Positions 8,104-15,974 of a DNA stretch of 64,000 nt are shown here, in pieces. The translations under genes and the position numbers were made by a program. The first letter of the stretch is position 1; each line of letters begins with the position of its first letter. The notes under the pieces were generated by a model. It was not told where the DNA came from. It searched no databases and saw nothing but the letters and a program-made list of their open reading frames with translations. Source of the stretch: JAOPZW01 sp963789015 (GTDB taxonomy: Bacteria; Actinomycetota; Thermoleophilia; Solirubrobacterales; Solirubrobacteraceae); NCBI GenBank assembly GCA_963789015.1, contig CAWBIU010000002.1, forward strand, positions 372,001-436,000, in the 5' to 3' direction.

Positions 8104-9454
8104 TCAGCCCGCCTCGACGACGTCGATGCCGGCGCGGTCGCGCGGGAAGCGCAGCGGGATGAGCACGCCGAAGGTCGAGCCTTCCCCGACCGCCGAGTCG
8201 ACGCGTCACCTTGCCGCCGAGCACGGCGGCCAGGCGGCGCGTGAGCGGCAGTCCGAGACCGGTGCCGCGCAGCGCGCCGACGCGTTCCTCGCCGAGCTGG
8301 ACGAACTCCTCGAAGACGCGCCTCTGGTCCTCGGCGGAGAGGCCGATCCCGGTGTCGCGGACGGCGAGGCGCAGCCATCCGTCGGCGAGCGCCAGGGCCG
8401 ACACGCGTACCTCGCCCGCCTCGGTGAACTTCATCGCGTTGACGATGAAGTTGCGCAGGATCTGCCCGAGCTTGAACCCGTCCGTGTGCGGCGCGGGGAC
8501 GTTGCAGACGTCCTCGAAGACGATCTCGAGCCCCGCGTTGACCGGCAGCCGCGTCGTGATCGCTCGCACCGTGGCGAACAGCTCGGCCACGTCCACGTGC
8601 GACAGGCGCACGGTGACCCGGCCGGCGGCGAGCTTGGCGAGGTCCAGGTGGTCGTTGACGAGATCGAGCGCCTCGACCATCGCGCCATCGATCAGCGTCA
8701 CGTCGTCGCGCAGCCCCTCGTCGAGGCGGTCGACGTGGTCGCGCAGGATCGCCTCGGTCATGCCGCGTACGGCGTACAGGGGCGTGCGCAGCTCGTGCGT
8801 CAGCGAGGACAGGTGGCGCGCCGTCGCCTCGGCGCGCTCGCGCAGGTCGGCGGCCTGCTGCTCGAGCTCGGTGTAGAGGACGGTGATCGCGCGGTTCGTG
8901 TCCCCGAGCTCGGCGTTGAGGCGCACGAGCTCGGCCTCGCGCTCGCGCAGCGTGGCCAGGGTCGTCAGCAGGTCGACGTTCTGCTGGCGCAGCTCGTCGA
9001 CGATGTCGGGCCCGCCGACGTCGACGTCGTGGCGCGTGAGCGAGCGCAGCACGAGCTCGAGGTCGTCGACGCCCGGCACCCATGTGTCGGCGTCGGCGGC
9101 GGCTCTCAGGCAGATCTCGGCCGTCCCGTCCTGGTCACGCGCTTCGACGACGCCGACGAGGCGGCGCAGCGCCTCGAGGTCCACGCGCGGCCCCGTGGCG
9201 TCCGCGGCGAGCGCCGAGCGGGGCACCCCGGACACGGTCACGCGGACCGTCATCGCCGGCGAGTCGTCGACGACGGCGAGCTCGACCCGGCCACCGGCGA
9301 CGGCCAGGCGCGCCACCTCCCAGACCGCTGTGGAGAGGCCGATCTGGGACTCCGGAGAGAACTGCAGGAGGCCGGCCAGGTCGCGCGTCCGGCGGCGCGT
9401 GAGCAGCACGTCCTCCTGCGAGCGCAGCGGCAACGTAAGGACCGCGTTCGCCAT
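8104..9454 (-). pseudogene. Histidine kinase with RsbT-like N-terminus, one-base frameshift near its 3' end
   Basis: From ATG 9454 the protein has an N-terminal region (1-135) resembling RsbW/RsbT ATPase folds (SQIGLSTAVWEVARLAVAGG), a coiled-coil linker (150-215), an H-box with His220 (SSLTHELRTPLYAVRG), and a full HATPase: N-box LGQILRNFIVNAMKF, G1 VRDTGIGLS, G2 RGTGLGLPLTRRLAAVLGG. After GGKVT the frame is lost. Removing one base near 8199-8206 restores VDSAVGEGSTFGVLIPLRFP and a stop at 8104-8106. Only the last beta-strands are affected, so the product may still fold, or the extra base may be a sequencing error. It is divergent from the REC-GGDEF gene. Confidence 0.82.
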
Positions 9455-9572
9455 CGAACCGAACCGTAGTCCATCGTCCTGGTCCGGACGTGGTCAAATT
9501 CCCGACATCACCCATGAACCGGACACCGGCGGCGGAGGTCGGCAGGGGCCTCCGCACGGACCGTCGCCGCTC

Positions 9573-10454
9573 CTGGACCGGCGACTGCTGATCGTCGAGG
9601 ACTCGGCGGTCATGCGGCGCGTCATGCGCCGCTTCCTGGACAAGACCGGCTACATCATCTTCGAGGCCGGCGACGGGGAGGAGGCGCTGCGGCTCGCGGC
9701 CCGCGAGCGCCCCGACGTCATCCTGCTCGACGTCCAGATCCCGCTGCTCGACGGCTACGGCGTGCTCGCCTCGCTGCAGACCGACACCGAGCTGAGCGAG
9801 ATCCCAGTCGTCCTCGTGACCGCGCGCAGCGAGCCCGAGGACGTCGCCGACGGCCTGCACCGCGGCGCCCACGACTACCTGCGAAAGCCCTTCCAGCAGC
9901 CCGAGCTGCTGGCGCGCGTGCACGCCGCGATGCGGACCAAGGCGCTGCGCGACGAGCTGCGGGCGCGCAACGCCCAGCTCGAGCTGATGGTCAGCACCGA
10001 CCTCGTCACCGGGCTGCTCAACCGCCGCGCCACCGACGAGCAGCTCGGCTCGCTCGTCAGCCGCAGCCGCCGCCACGCGGCCGAGCTGTCGGTGCTCATC
10101 ATCGACGTCGACGGCTTCCGAGAGATCAACGGCGTGCACGGCAGCGCGGTCGGCGACGAGGTGCTCGAGGCGGTCGCCGTGCGCGTCAGCGAGGAGCTGC
10201 GCGAGGAGGACCTCATCGGCCGCTGGGGCGGCGACGAGATGCTCGTGCTCGCGCCCGACACCGGGCCGGAGGGCGCGTCGTCGCTGGCCGCGCGCATCCG
10301 CGACGCCGTCGCCGCCGGGCCGGTGCGCACGGAGGCGGGCAACGTCAGCACACGGGTCTCGGTGGGGACGGTCACGCTCGGCGCCGAGGAGGACGCCGAG
10401 AGCGTCGTGCGCCGCGCCGAGCAGGCGCTCGAGGCCTCGCGCGGCCACGGCTGA
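9573..10454 (+). CDS. Response regulator with diguanylate cyclase (REC-GGDEF) domain
   Basis: About 293 residues. REC domain: LLIVEDSAVMRRVMRRFL, phospho-acceptor in VILLDVQIP, Lys in YLRKPFQQPE. GGDEF domain: signature GGDEM at about residue 219, with an RxxD inhibitory site (REED) exactly five residues upstream, consistent with product-inhibited c-di-GMP synthesis. The start is a problem: no ATG, GTG or TTG occurs in frame before the first beta-strand, so CTG 9573 is given as the 5' limit. The plausible real start is ATG 9514 in another frame, joined by a one-base frame error between 9517 and 9585. Translation from 9514 as read now stops after 25 residues. Confidence 0.85.
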   Translation: MDRRLLIVEDSAVMRRVMRRFLDKTGYIIFEAGDGEEALRLAARERPDVILLDVQIPLLDGYGVLASLQTDTELSEIPVVLVTARSEPEDVADGLHRGAHDYLRKPFQQPELLARVHAAMRTKALRDELRARNAQLELMVSTDLVTGLLNRRATDEQLGSLVSRSRRHAAELSVLIIDVDGFREINGVHGSAVGDEVLEAVAVRVSEELREEDLIGRWGGDEMLVLAPDTGPEGASSLAARIRDAVAAGPVRTEAGNVSTRVSVGTVTLGAEEDAESVVRRAEQALEASRGHG

Positions 10455-10766
10455 CGCCGGCGCGGAGCGACGCTCATCCCATCGGGGGAGCCGAAGATCA
10501 CCCGATCCTCTGTCCGGAGGAGCGATGCGCGCCGGCCCGCCGTGCGAGAGGGTCCGGCCACACCCGACGAGGCCACGGCAGGCGCTTCGGAGTGCAGAGC
10601 TCAGGCGAGGAGATCGGGGAGAGGGAATGACGCAGACGCTCGAGGGACCACCGGAACGGCTCCGGCCCCTCGAGCGGCGCGCGCCGGCGGACCGAGGGGG
10701 CACCGCCGGCCGCGCGGGATGCGCGTCGACCATGTGCGCGGGGTCCGGGGGGCGGCCCCCGGCGCC
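10455..10766 (+). other. 312-base gap, possible short leader reading frame
   Basis: No conserved gene is evident. Two ATGs have good Shine-Dalgarno sequences: GGAGGAG before ATG 10525 and GGGGAGAGGGA before ATG 10627, both in the same frame. The frame runs to TGA 10771-10773, overlapping the ATG of the receiver gene at 10767. The predicted peptide is Arg/Pro/Gly-rich, with no recognisable domain, so it could be a translated leader coupling to the receiver gene or chance. Confidence 0.3.
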
Positions 10767-11210
10767 ATGGTGAGGCCGACGACGCATCCGCTTGGAGCGT
10801 CGATCGGGCGCGCCGCCCGGCGCGGTCGCCCGATCGGCGTCCTCGTGGTCGACGACAGCCTGGTGTTCCGCACGGGGATGTGCCGGGCCGTCACCGCCTT
10901 CGAGGGTCTCGAGCTGGTGGGCGAGGCCGACGGCGGCGAGGCGGGACTGCAGGCGATCGCCGAGCTCGAGCCCGACGTCGTCATCCTCGACCTGCGGATG
11001 CCCGACCTCAGCGGCATCAGCGTCCTGCACCGGCTGCGCGCCCAGGACCCGCCGCCCACCTGCCGCGTGCTCGTCATCAGCGCGACGCTGGAGGACGGCG
11101 TCGGGCACGATGTCCTCGCCGCCGGCGCCGACGGATGCATGAGCAAGGCGCTCACGCGCGCCGAGATCTGCGAGGCGGCGCTTCGTCTCGGGCAGGATCA
11201 GGGTCACTAG
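10767..11210 (+). CDS. Stand-alone receiver (REC) domain response regulator
   Basis: 147 residues from ATG 10767; GTG 10770 or ATG 10719 are alternatives. The REC domain starts at about residue 26 (IGVLVVDDSLVFRTGMCRAV), with phospho-acceptor in VVILDLRMPDLSG, Thr/Ser in VLVISATLED and Lys in CMSKALTR. There is no output domain, so it probably works as a CheY-like relay or phosphate sink. It lies 45 bases before the LuxR-type regulator at 11256, same strand, and may share its transcript. The N-terminal 25 residues are basic and not part of the fold. Confidence 0.82.
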   Translation: MVRPTTHPLGASIGRAARRGRPIGVLVVDDSLVFRTGMCRAVTAFEGLELVGEADGGEAGLQAIAELEPDVVILDLRMPDLSGISVLHRLRAQDPPPTCRVLVISATLEDGVGHDVLAAGADGCMSKALTRAEICEAALRLGQDQGH

Positions 11211-11255
11211 GATCCCACCGCTCGGCCGCCCCCGGCGGCCGCCCGCCGAGGCGCA

Positions 11256-11906
11256 GTGACCCGCAGCCAGCCCGACCGCATCACGGTCCTCGTGGCCGAC
11301 GACCACCCGCTCTACCGGGAGGCCGTCACGCGCGCCGTGCGCGCGCGGCCGGAGTTCGAGCTCATCGCCGTGGCCGAGGACGGCCGCGCCGCCCTCGGCG
11401 CGATCCGCGACGAGCAGCCGAACGTCGCCGTGCTCGACGTCGAGATGCCGAGCCTCGGCGGCGTCGAGGTCGCGCGCGCCGTGGTGCGCGACGAGATCCC
11501 CACCCATGTCGTGCTGCTCAGCGCGCACCTGGAGGCCGACACGGTCTACGGCGCGGTGGCCTCCGGCGTTCGCGCCTACCTGTCGAAGTCGTGGCCGGCA
11601 GACCGCATCTGCGACGCGCTCGTGGCCGTCTCGCGGGGCGAGGTCGTGCTCCCCGAGGAGATCCAGGCCGGCCTCGCCGCGGCGATCCGCACCCATGCCA
11701 TGCCCGGCCGCCCGTCGCTCAGCCGCCGCGAGCACGAGGTGCTCGTGCTGATCGCCGAGGGCCTGAGCGCGCCGGCCGTGGGCGAGCGCCTGCACGTCAG
11801 CCCGGCCACGGTGAAGACGCACCTGAAGACGCTCTACGAGAAGCTCGGCGTCTCCGATCGCGCGGCCGCGGTGGCCGAGGCGATGCGGCGCGGGCTGATC
11901 GAGTAG
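11256..11906 (+). CDS. NarL/FixJ-type response regulator (REC + LuxR HTH), paralogue of the 4690 gene
   Basis: 216 residues from GTG 11256. REC: VLVADDHPLYREAVTRAV, phospho-acceptor Asp61 (VAVLDVEMPS), Lys in YLSKSWPAD. LuxR HTH at about 150-213: LSRREHEVLVLIAEGLSAPA, then ATVKTHLKTLYEKLGVSD. It aligns along its whole length with the regulator at 4690-5334, including the shared C-terminal RxGLIE, so the two arose by duplication. It closes the signalling island; the gap downstream holds the yceI promoter. Confidence 0.92.
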   Translation: MTRSQPDRITVLVADDHPLYREAVTRAVRARPEFELIAVAEDGRAALGAIRDEQPNVAVLDVEMPSLGGVEVARAVVRDEIPTHVVLLSAHLEADTVYGAVASGVRAYLSKSWPADRICDALVAVSRGEVVLPEEIQAGLAAAIRTHAMPGRPSLSRREHEVLVLIAEGLSAPAVGERLHVSPATVKTHLKTLYEKLGVSDRAAAVAEAMRRGLIE

Positions 11907-11958
11907 CGCCGGACGAAGACGCGACGAACGGCGCCGGAGACGAGTCGAGCGGGAATAG

Positions 11959-12016
11959 TTGCACGAGCAAGCTTCTGCGCTATGCTGTGTATCACGAACC
12001 GGAACCGACTCCGGTT
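11959..12016 (+). promoter_or_regulatory. yceI promoter with overlapping inverted-repeat operator
   Basis: A sigma-70-like pair is visible: TTGCAC (11959-11964), 16-base spacer, TATGCT (11981-11986). Just downstream, across the expected transcription start, is a perfect inverted repeat AACCGGA-N6-TCCGGTT (11997-12016). A repressor bound there would block initiation. The GGAGG ribosome site (12038-12041 area) and ATG 12049 follow. The TetR regulator encoded two genes downstream is the natural candidate, by inference. Confidence 0.6.
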
Positions 12017-12048
12017 AGTTGAACCCGCTTCCCACTGGAGGTCTTCCC

Positions 12049-12585
12049 ATGTCCGCAGTCTCCACTCCGCTCAGCGGCACCTACACAGCCGATCCCGTCC
12101 ACTCGAGCTTCGGCTTCGCCGTCCGCTACCAGGGCGTCTCCGTCTTCCGCGGCACGCTGGGCGACGTCGAGGCGACGCTGGCCGACGGCCGCCTCGACGG
12201 CCGTGCCCCGGTCGAGTCGATCTCGATCCGCACCCCTGAGCAGTTCCGCGCCCACGTCCTCTCCGAGGAGTTCTTCGACGCCGCCAACCACCCCGAGGTC
12301 AGCTTCGTCTCCGACGACGTCGAGCTGAACGACGACGGGACCGCCAAGGTCAGCGGCGACCTGACCATCAAGGGCATCACCAACCCGGTGGTCGCGACCG
12401 GCACGTGGACCGCGCCGGCGCCCGACGCCTTCGGAAACACGCGCGGGCACCTCAACCTCGAGGCCGTCATCGACCGCACCCAGTGGCAGATGAACTGGAA
12501 CCTCCCGCTCCCGTCGGGCGGCAACGTCCTGGCCAACGACGTCACTCTGAACGTCGAGATCTCGCTGCTCGCGCAGCAGGCCTGA
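12049..12585 (+). CDS. YceI family lipid-binding protein
   Basis: 178 residues, no signal peptide, so cytosolic in this host. It matches YceI over its whole length: GTYTADPVHSSFGFAVRY, RTPEQFRAHVLSEEFFDAAN, then VSGDLTIKGITNPV and a C-terminal WNLPLPSGGNVLANDVTLN. The family is a lipocalin-like barrel that binds polyisoprenoids. Start at ATG 12049, preceded by GGAGG at good spacing. It shares a transcript with the FMN reductase (3-base gap) and a TetR regulator. Confidence 0.93.
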   Translation: MSAVSTPLSGTYTADPVHSSFGFAVRYQGVSVFRGTLGDVEATLADGRLDGRAPVESISIRTPEQFRAHVLSEEFFDAANHPEVSFVSDDVELNDDGTAKVSGDLTIKGITNPVVATGTWTAPAPDAFGNTRGHLNLEAVIDRTQWQMNWNLPLPSGGNVLANDVTLNVEISLLAQQA

Positions 12586-12588
12586 CCG

Positions 12589-13143
12589 ATGCAGATCCTC
12601 GGCATCGCCGGAAGCCTGCGCCGAGGGTCGCACAACCGCAGGCTGCTCCGGGCGGCGGGCGAGGCGCTCCCGCCCGGAGTGGTGTTCGTCGAGTGGGATG
12701 GCCTGGCCGGCCTTCCCGCCTTCGACGAGGACCTCGAGGAGTTCCCTCCGGCCGCGGTACGCGACCTCTTCGACGCGATCGAGGAGGCGGACGCGATCCT
12801 GATCGCGACGCCGGAGTACAACGCGTCGGTCCCCGGCGCGCTGAAGAACGCGCTGGACTGGGCCTCACGGCCGTTCCCCGACAACGTGCTGCGCAAGAAG
12901 CCGAGTGCCGTCATCGGCGCGAGCACCGGCCTGTTCGGCGCCGTCTGGGCGCAGGCCGAGGTCCGCAAGGCGCTCAAGGCGAGCGGCGCCCACGTGCTCG
13001 AGGCCGAGCTGCCGGTCGGGATGGCCGACGGCGCGTTCACCGAGGACGGGTCGCTCGCCGATCCCGAGCTGGCCCGCCGGCTGGGCGACGTCGTGAACGA
13101 TCTCGTGCGGGAGGTCGGCGCGCCGGTCGAGCAGTCGGCATGA
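12589..13143 (+). CDS. NADPH-dependent FMN reductase (chromate/quinone reductase type)
   Basis: 184 residues with a flavodoxin-like fold. The FMN phosphate loop is GIAGSLRRGSHNRRLL and the second FMN motif is TPEYNASVPGALKNALDW, both diagnostic of the NADPH-dependent FMN reductase family (ChrR, azoreductase-like). It reduces quinones, azo dyes or metals using NAD(P)H. It follows yceI after 3 bases and overlaps the TetR gene by ATGA, so the three are one operon, probably responding to electrophile or quinone stress. Confidence 0.92.
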   Translation: MQILGIAGSLRRGSHNRRLLRAAGEALPPGVVFVEWDGLAGLPAFDEDLEEFPPAAVRDLFDAIEEADAILIATPEYNASVPGALKNALDWASRPFPDNVLRKKPSAVIGASTGLFGAVWAQAEVRKALKASGAHVLEAELPVGMADGAFTEDGSLADPELARRLGDVVNDLVREVGAPVEQSA

Positions 13144-13760
13144 TCGGCACCGTGGATCTGCCGGTCGTCGACCCGGGCGAGTCGCCCCCCGAACGGGCCG
13201 ACGCCGCGCGCAACCGCCGGCGGATCCTCGACGCGGCCGAGATGCTCGTGGGCGAGCGCGGCATCGAGCACGTCTCGATGGACGACGTGGCCCGCGCCGC
13301 CGCCGTCGGCACCGGCACGCTGTACCGGCGCTTCGGCGACCGCGCCGGCCTGGCGCTGGCGCTGCTCGACGAGCACACGCGCGTCTTCCAGGACCAGCTC
13401 ATCTCCGGGCCGCCCCCGCTCGGCCCCGGGGCGCCCGCCGCCGAGCGCCTGCGGGCGTTCGGCGACGGCTACCTTGACCTGCTGGAGCGCCACGCGGGGC
13501 TGCTGCTGGCGGCGATCCCGCACGACAGCGGCGGCCGCGGGCCACACGCGCTGTACGCGACGCACCTCACGATCCTGCTGCGTGAGGCCGCGCCGCAGCT
13601 CGATCCGCAGTTCACCGCCGAGGCGCTGCTGGCCACGCTCGCCCCGGCCCATCACCAGCGCGTGCGCATGGGCCTGGACTGGCCCGTTGAGCGCCTGCGC
13701 GACGGCTGGCGGGGGCTCGTCGACGCGATCTGCGCGCCGGCCCCGGGCTCCTGCGGCTAG
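13140..13760 (+). CDS. TetR family transcriptional regulator
   Basis: 206 residues from ATG 13140, overlapping the FMN reductase stop. The N-terminal HTH at about 22-68 is typical: RRRILDAAEMLVGERGIEHV, then MDDVARAAAVGTGTLYRRFG. The C-terminal ligand domain is not assignable. Being third in the yceI-FMN reductase operon, it is likely an autoregulated repressor acting on the inverted repeat at 11997-12016, which is inference from position. Confidence 0.9.
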   Translation: MIGTVDLPVVDPGESPPERADAARNRRRILDAAEMLVGERGIEHVSMDDVARAAAVGTGTLYRRFGDRAGLALALLDEHTRVFQDQLISGPPPLGPGAPAAERLRAFGDGYLDLLERHAGLLLAAIPHDSGGRGPHALYATHLTILLREAAPQLDPQFTAEALLATLAPAHHQRVRMGLDWPVERLRDGWRGLVDAICAPAPGSCG

Positions 13761-13766
13761 CGGCCG

Positions 13767-14066
13767 TCAGGCGCCGGGGATGAGGCCGGCCGGGCGGAAG
13801 CCCATCACGACGGTGGCCTGCGCGCCGACGCCGCTCAGGCGGTGCGTCGCGCCCGCGGGCACGATCGCCTCGTCACCCGTCCACAGCAGGCGCTCGCCCG
13901 CTCCGACGGTCAGCCGCACCACGCCGTCCACGATCCGCAGCAGCGTGTCCTCGAGCGGGCGCATGCGCTCGGCCGGGGCCTCGGCGTCCGCGGCGACCGT
14001 CTCGAACGTGAGGGCCACGCCGTGCACGGCGGCCGGCGTGGATGCGCGGGAGGTCGTGATCGGCAT
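13767..14066 (-). CDS. Small cupin-domain protein
   Basis: 99 residues forming a single cupin barrel: MRPLEDTLLRIVDGVVRLTV, then WTGDEAIVPAGATHRLSGVG. The usual metal ligands HxH of motif 1 are absent (PLEDTLL), while a His is kept in motif 2 (THR), so metal binding is doubtful. Start at ATG 14066 with a purine-rich GAGAAGAGGAT upstream. It converges on the TetR gene (6-base gap). Function unknown; small cupins often bind a sugar or organic acid. Confidence 0.78.
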   Translation of the reverse strand: MPITTSRASTPAAVHGVALTFETVAADAEAPAERMRPLEDTLLRIVDGVVRLTVGAGERLLWTGDEAIVPAGATHRLSGVGAQATVVMGFRPAGLIPGA

Positions 14067-14153
14067 GAGCCCATCCTCTTCTCCCGAGAGGGTCCGTGCA
14101 AAGGGGCAGACCGGACGCGCCGAGGTACGGGGAACACCACACCGATTGCGCGA

Positions 14154-15974
14154 CTACGCAGCCGCCTGCTCGGCCCAGTCGCGGTACAGCCGCTCGTAGG
14201 GGCCACCCGCCTCGAGCAGCTCCTCGTGCGTGCCCTGCTCGATGATCCGCCCGCCGTCGAGGACGACGATCCGGCCGGCCTGGCGGATCGTCGACAGGCG
14301 GTGGGCGATGACGATCGCGGTCCGCCCCACCAGCAGCCGCCGCAGGCCCGCCTCGATGCGCCCCTCGGTGTGCAGGTCGACGTTCGACGTCGCCTCGTCG
14401 AGGACGAGGATGCGCGGGTCGGCGATGAGCGCGCGGGCGAAGGCGACGAGCTGGCGCTGGCCGGCCGAGAGCTGGACGCCGCGCTCGCCGACCTCCGTGT
14501 CCGGACCGTGGGGCAGCGCCTCGATGAACTCCCATGCGCCGACCGCGCGGGCCGCCGCCTCGATCTGCTCGGGCGCGGCGTCCGGGCGCCCGAAGGCGAT
14601 GTTGTCGGCGACGGTGCCGCTGAACAGGAACGCCTCCTGGGGAACGATGCCCATCTGCGAGCGCAGCGACTTCGCGCGCACCTCGCGCAGGTCGACCCCA
14701 TCGACGAGCACGCGCCCGTCCGTCGGGTCGTAGAAGCGCGCGACGAGCTTGGCGAACGTCGACTTCCCGGCGCCCGTCGCGCCGACGAGCGCCACCGTCT
14801 GCCCGGGCGGGACGACGAGCGAGACGTCGGCGAGCGCGAGCTTCGGCCCGTCGGCCGTCCGGTAGCGGAACGAGACGTCCTCGAAGCGGATCTCGCCGCG
14901 CAGGCGCGGGAGGTCGATGGCGTCGGGCGCGTCGACGAGGTCGGGCTCCTCGTCGAGCAGCTCGAAGATCTTGTCGAGCGCGGCCATGCCCGACTGGTAG
15001 GTCGTGTAGACCTGCGAGAGCTGCCCGATCGGGTCGAAGAAGCCGTTCAGCGCGGCGATGAAGCCGACGAGCACGCCGACCTCGATGTCGCCCTGGATGA
15101 CGCGCGCGCCGCCCGCCAGCAGGATCGCCACGGTGGCGACGGCGCTGACGAACTCGACGAGCGGGAAGTAGGCCGCGTTGAGGTTGACCGTCGTCATGTT
15201 CGCGTCGCGGTTGCGGGCGTTGAGCGCGGCGAACTCGGCGCGGTGGCGCGGCTCCTGCGCGAAGGCGCGGACGACGCGGATGCCCGACAGCGTCTCCTGC
15301 AGGTAGGCGGTGATCGCGCCGATCGTCTCGCGCGTGCGCCGGTAGGCGTCGGCGCTGGCGATCCGGAAGGCCAGCGAGCCGATCGCCATGACCGGGAAGA
15401 TCGCGAACGTGATGAGCGCGAGCTCGACGTCGAGCAGGAGCAGGATCACGACCGAGCCGATCAGCGTCAGCGACGCCTGGAAGAGCGTCACCACCGTGTC
15501 GGTGACGAGCGAGTCGAGCGCCTCGACGTCGTTGGTCATGCGCGAGATGAGCACGCCCGCCGGGCGTCGCTCGTAGAAACCGACCGGCATCGCCTGGAGG
15601 TGGCGGAAGATCTGCAGCCGCAGGTCGGCGAGCGCGCGCTGGCCGACCCAGCCGACGAGCCAGGTCTGCGCGTACGTCGCCGCCCAGACGATCAGCGCGC
15701 TGGCCACGAAGGCGACGACGACGAGGTTCAGCGTGCGCTCGTCGCCCTTGAGGATTCCGGAGTCGATCGCCGTCTTGGCCAGCGGGGCGGGCGCGAGCGA
15801 GGCCGCCGTGCCCGCGACGAGCGCGACGAACATCCCGATCACGCGCGTGCGGTAGGGCGCGAGCAGGACGATCAGCCCACGCAGCTTGCGGCCGCGGCCG
15901 CTCGTGCCGCGCAGGCGCCGCGCGAGGTCCTCGCGCCGGGTCGCCTCGCGCGCGACCTGCGTCCCGTCGCTCAC
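14154..15974 (-). CDS. ABC exporter, subunit 2 of a heterodimer
   Basis: 606 residues from GTG 15974, which overlaps the stop of the preceding ABC gene (GTGA). Membrane domain at about 40-320 with six helices, NBD at about 360-595. Walker A is GATGAGKS, Q-loop VPQEAFLFSGTV, signature LSAGQRQLV (variant of LSGGQ), Walker B ILVLDEATSNVD with the catalytic Glu, H-loop VIAHRLSTI. The partner has an Asp in place of this Glu, so the pair has one canonical and one degenerate ATP site, as in BmrCD or TM287/288 type exporters. Likely multidrug or lipid export. Confidence 0.92.
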   Translation of the reverse strand: MSDGTQVAREATRREDLARRLRGTSGRGRKLRGLIVLLAPYRTRVIGMFVALVAGTAASLAPAPLAKTAIDSGILKGDERTLNLVVVAFVASALIVWAATYAQTWLVGWVGQRALADLRLQIFRHLQAMPVGFYERRPAGVLISRMTNDVEALDSLVTDTVVTLFQASLTLIGSVVILLLLDVELALITFAIFPVMAIGSLAFRIASADAYRRTRETIGAITAYLQETLSGIRVVRAFAQEPRHRAEFAALNARNRDANMTTVNLNAAYFPLVEFVSAVATVAILLAGGARVIQGDIEVGVLVGFIAALNGFFDPIGQLSQVYTTYQSGMAALDKIFELLDEEPDLVDAPDAIDLPRLRGEIRFEDVSFRYRTADGPKLALADVSLVVPPGQTVALVGATGAGKSTFAKLVARFYDPTDGRVLVDGVDLREVRAKSLRSQMGIVPQEAFLFSGTVADNIAFGRPDAAPEQIEAAARAVGAWEFIEALPHGPDTEVGERGVQLSAGQRQLVAFARALIADPRILVLDEATSNVDLHTEGRIEAGLRRLLVGRTAIVIAHRLSTIRQAGRIVVLDGGRIIEQGTHEELLEAGGPYERLYRDWAEQAAA

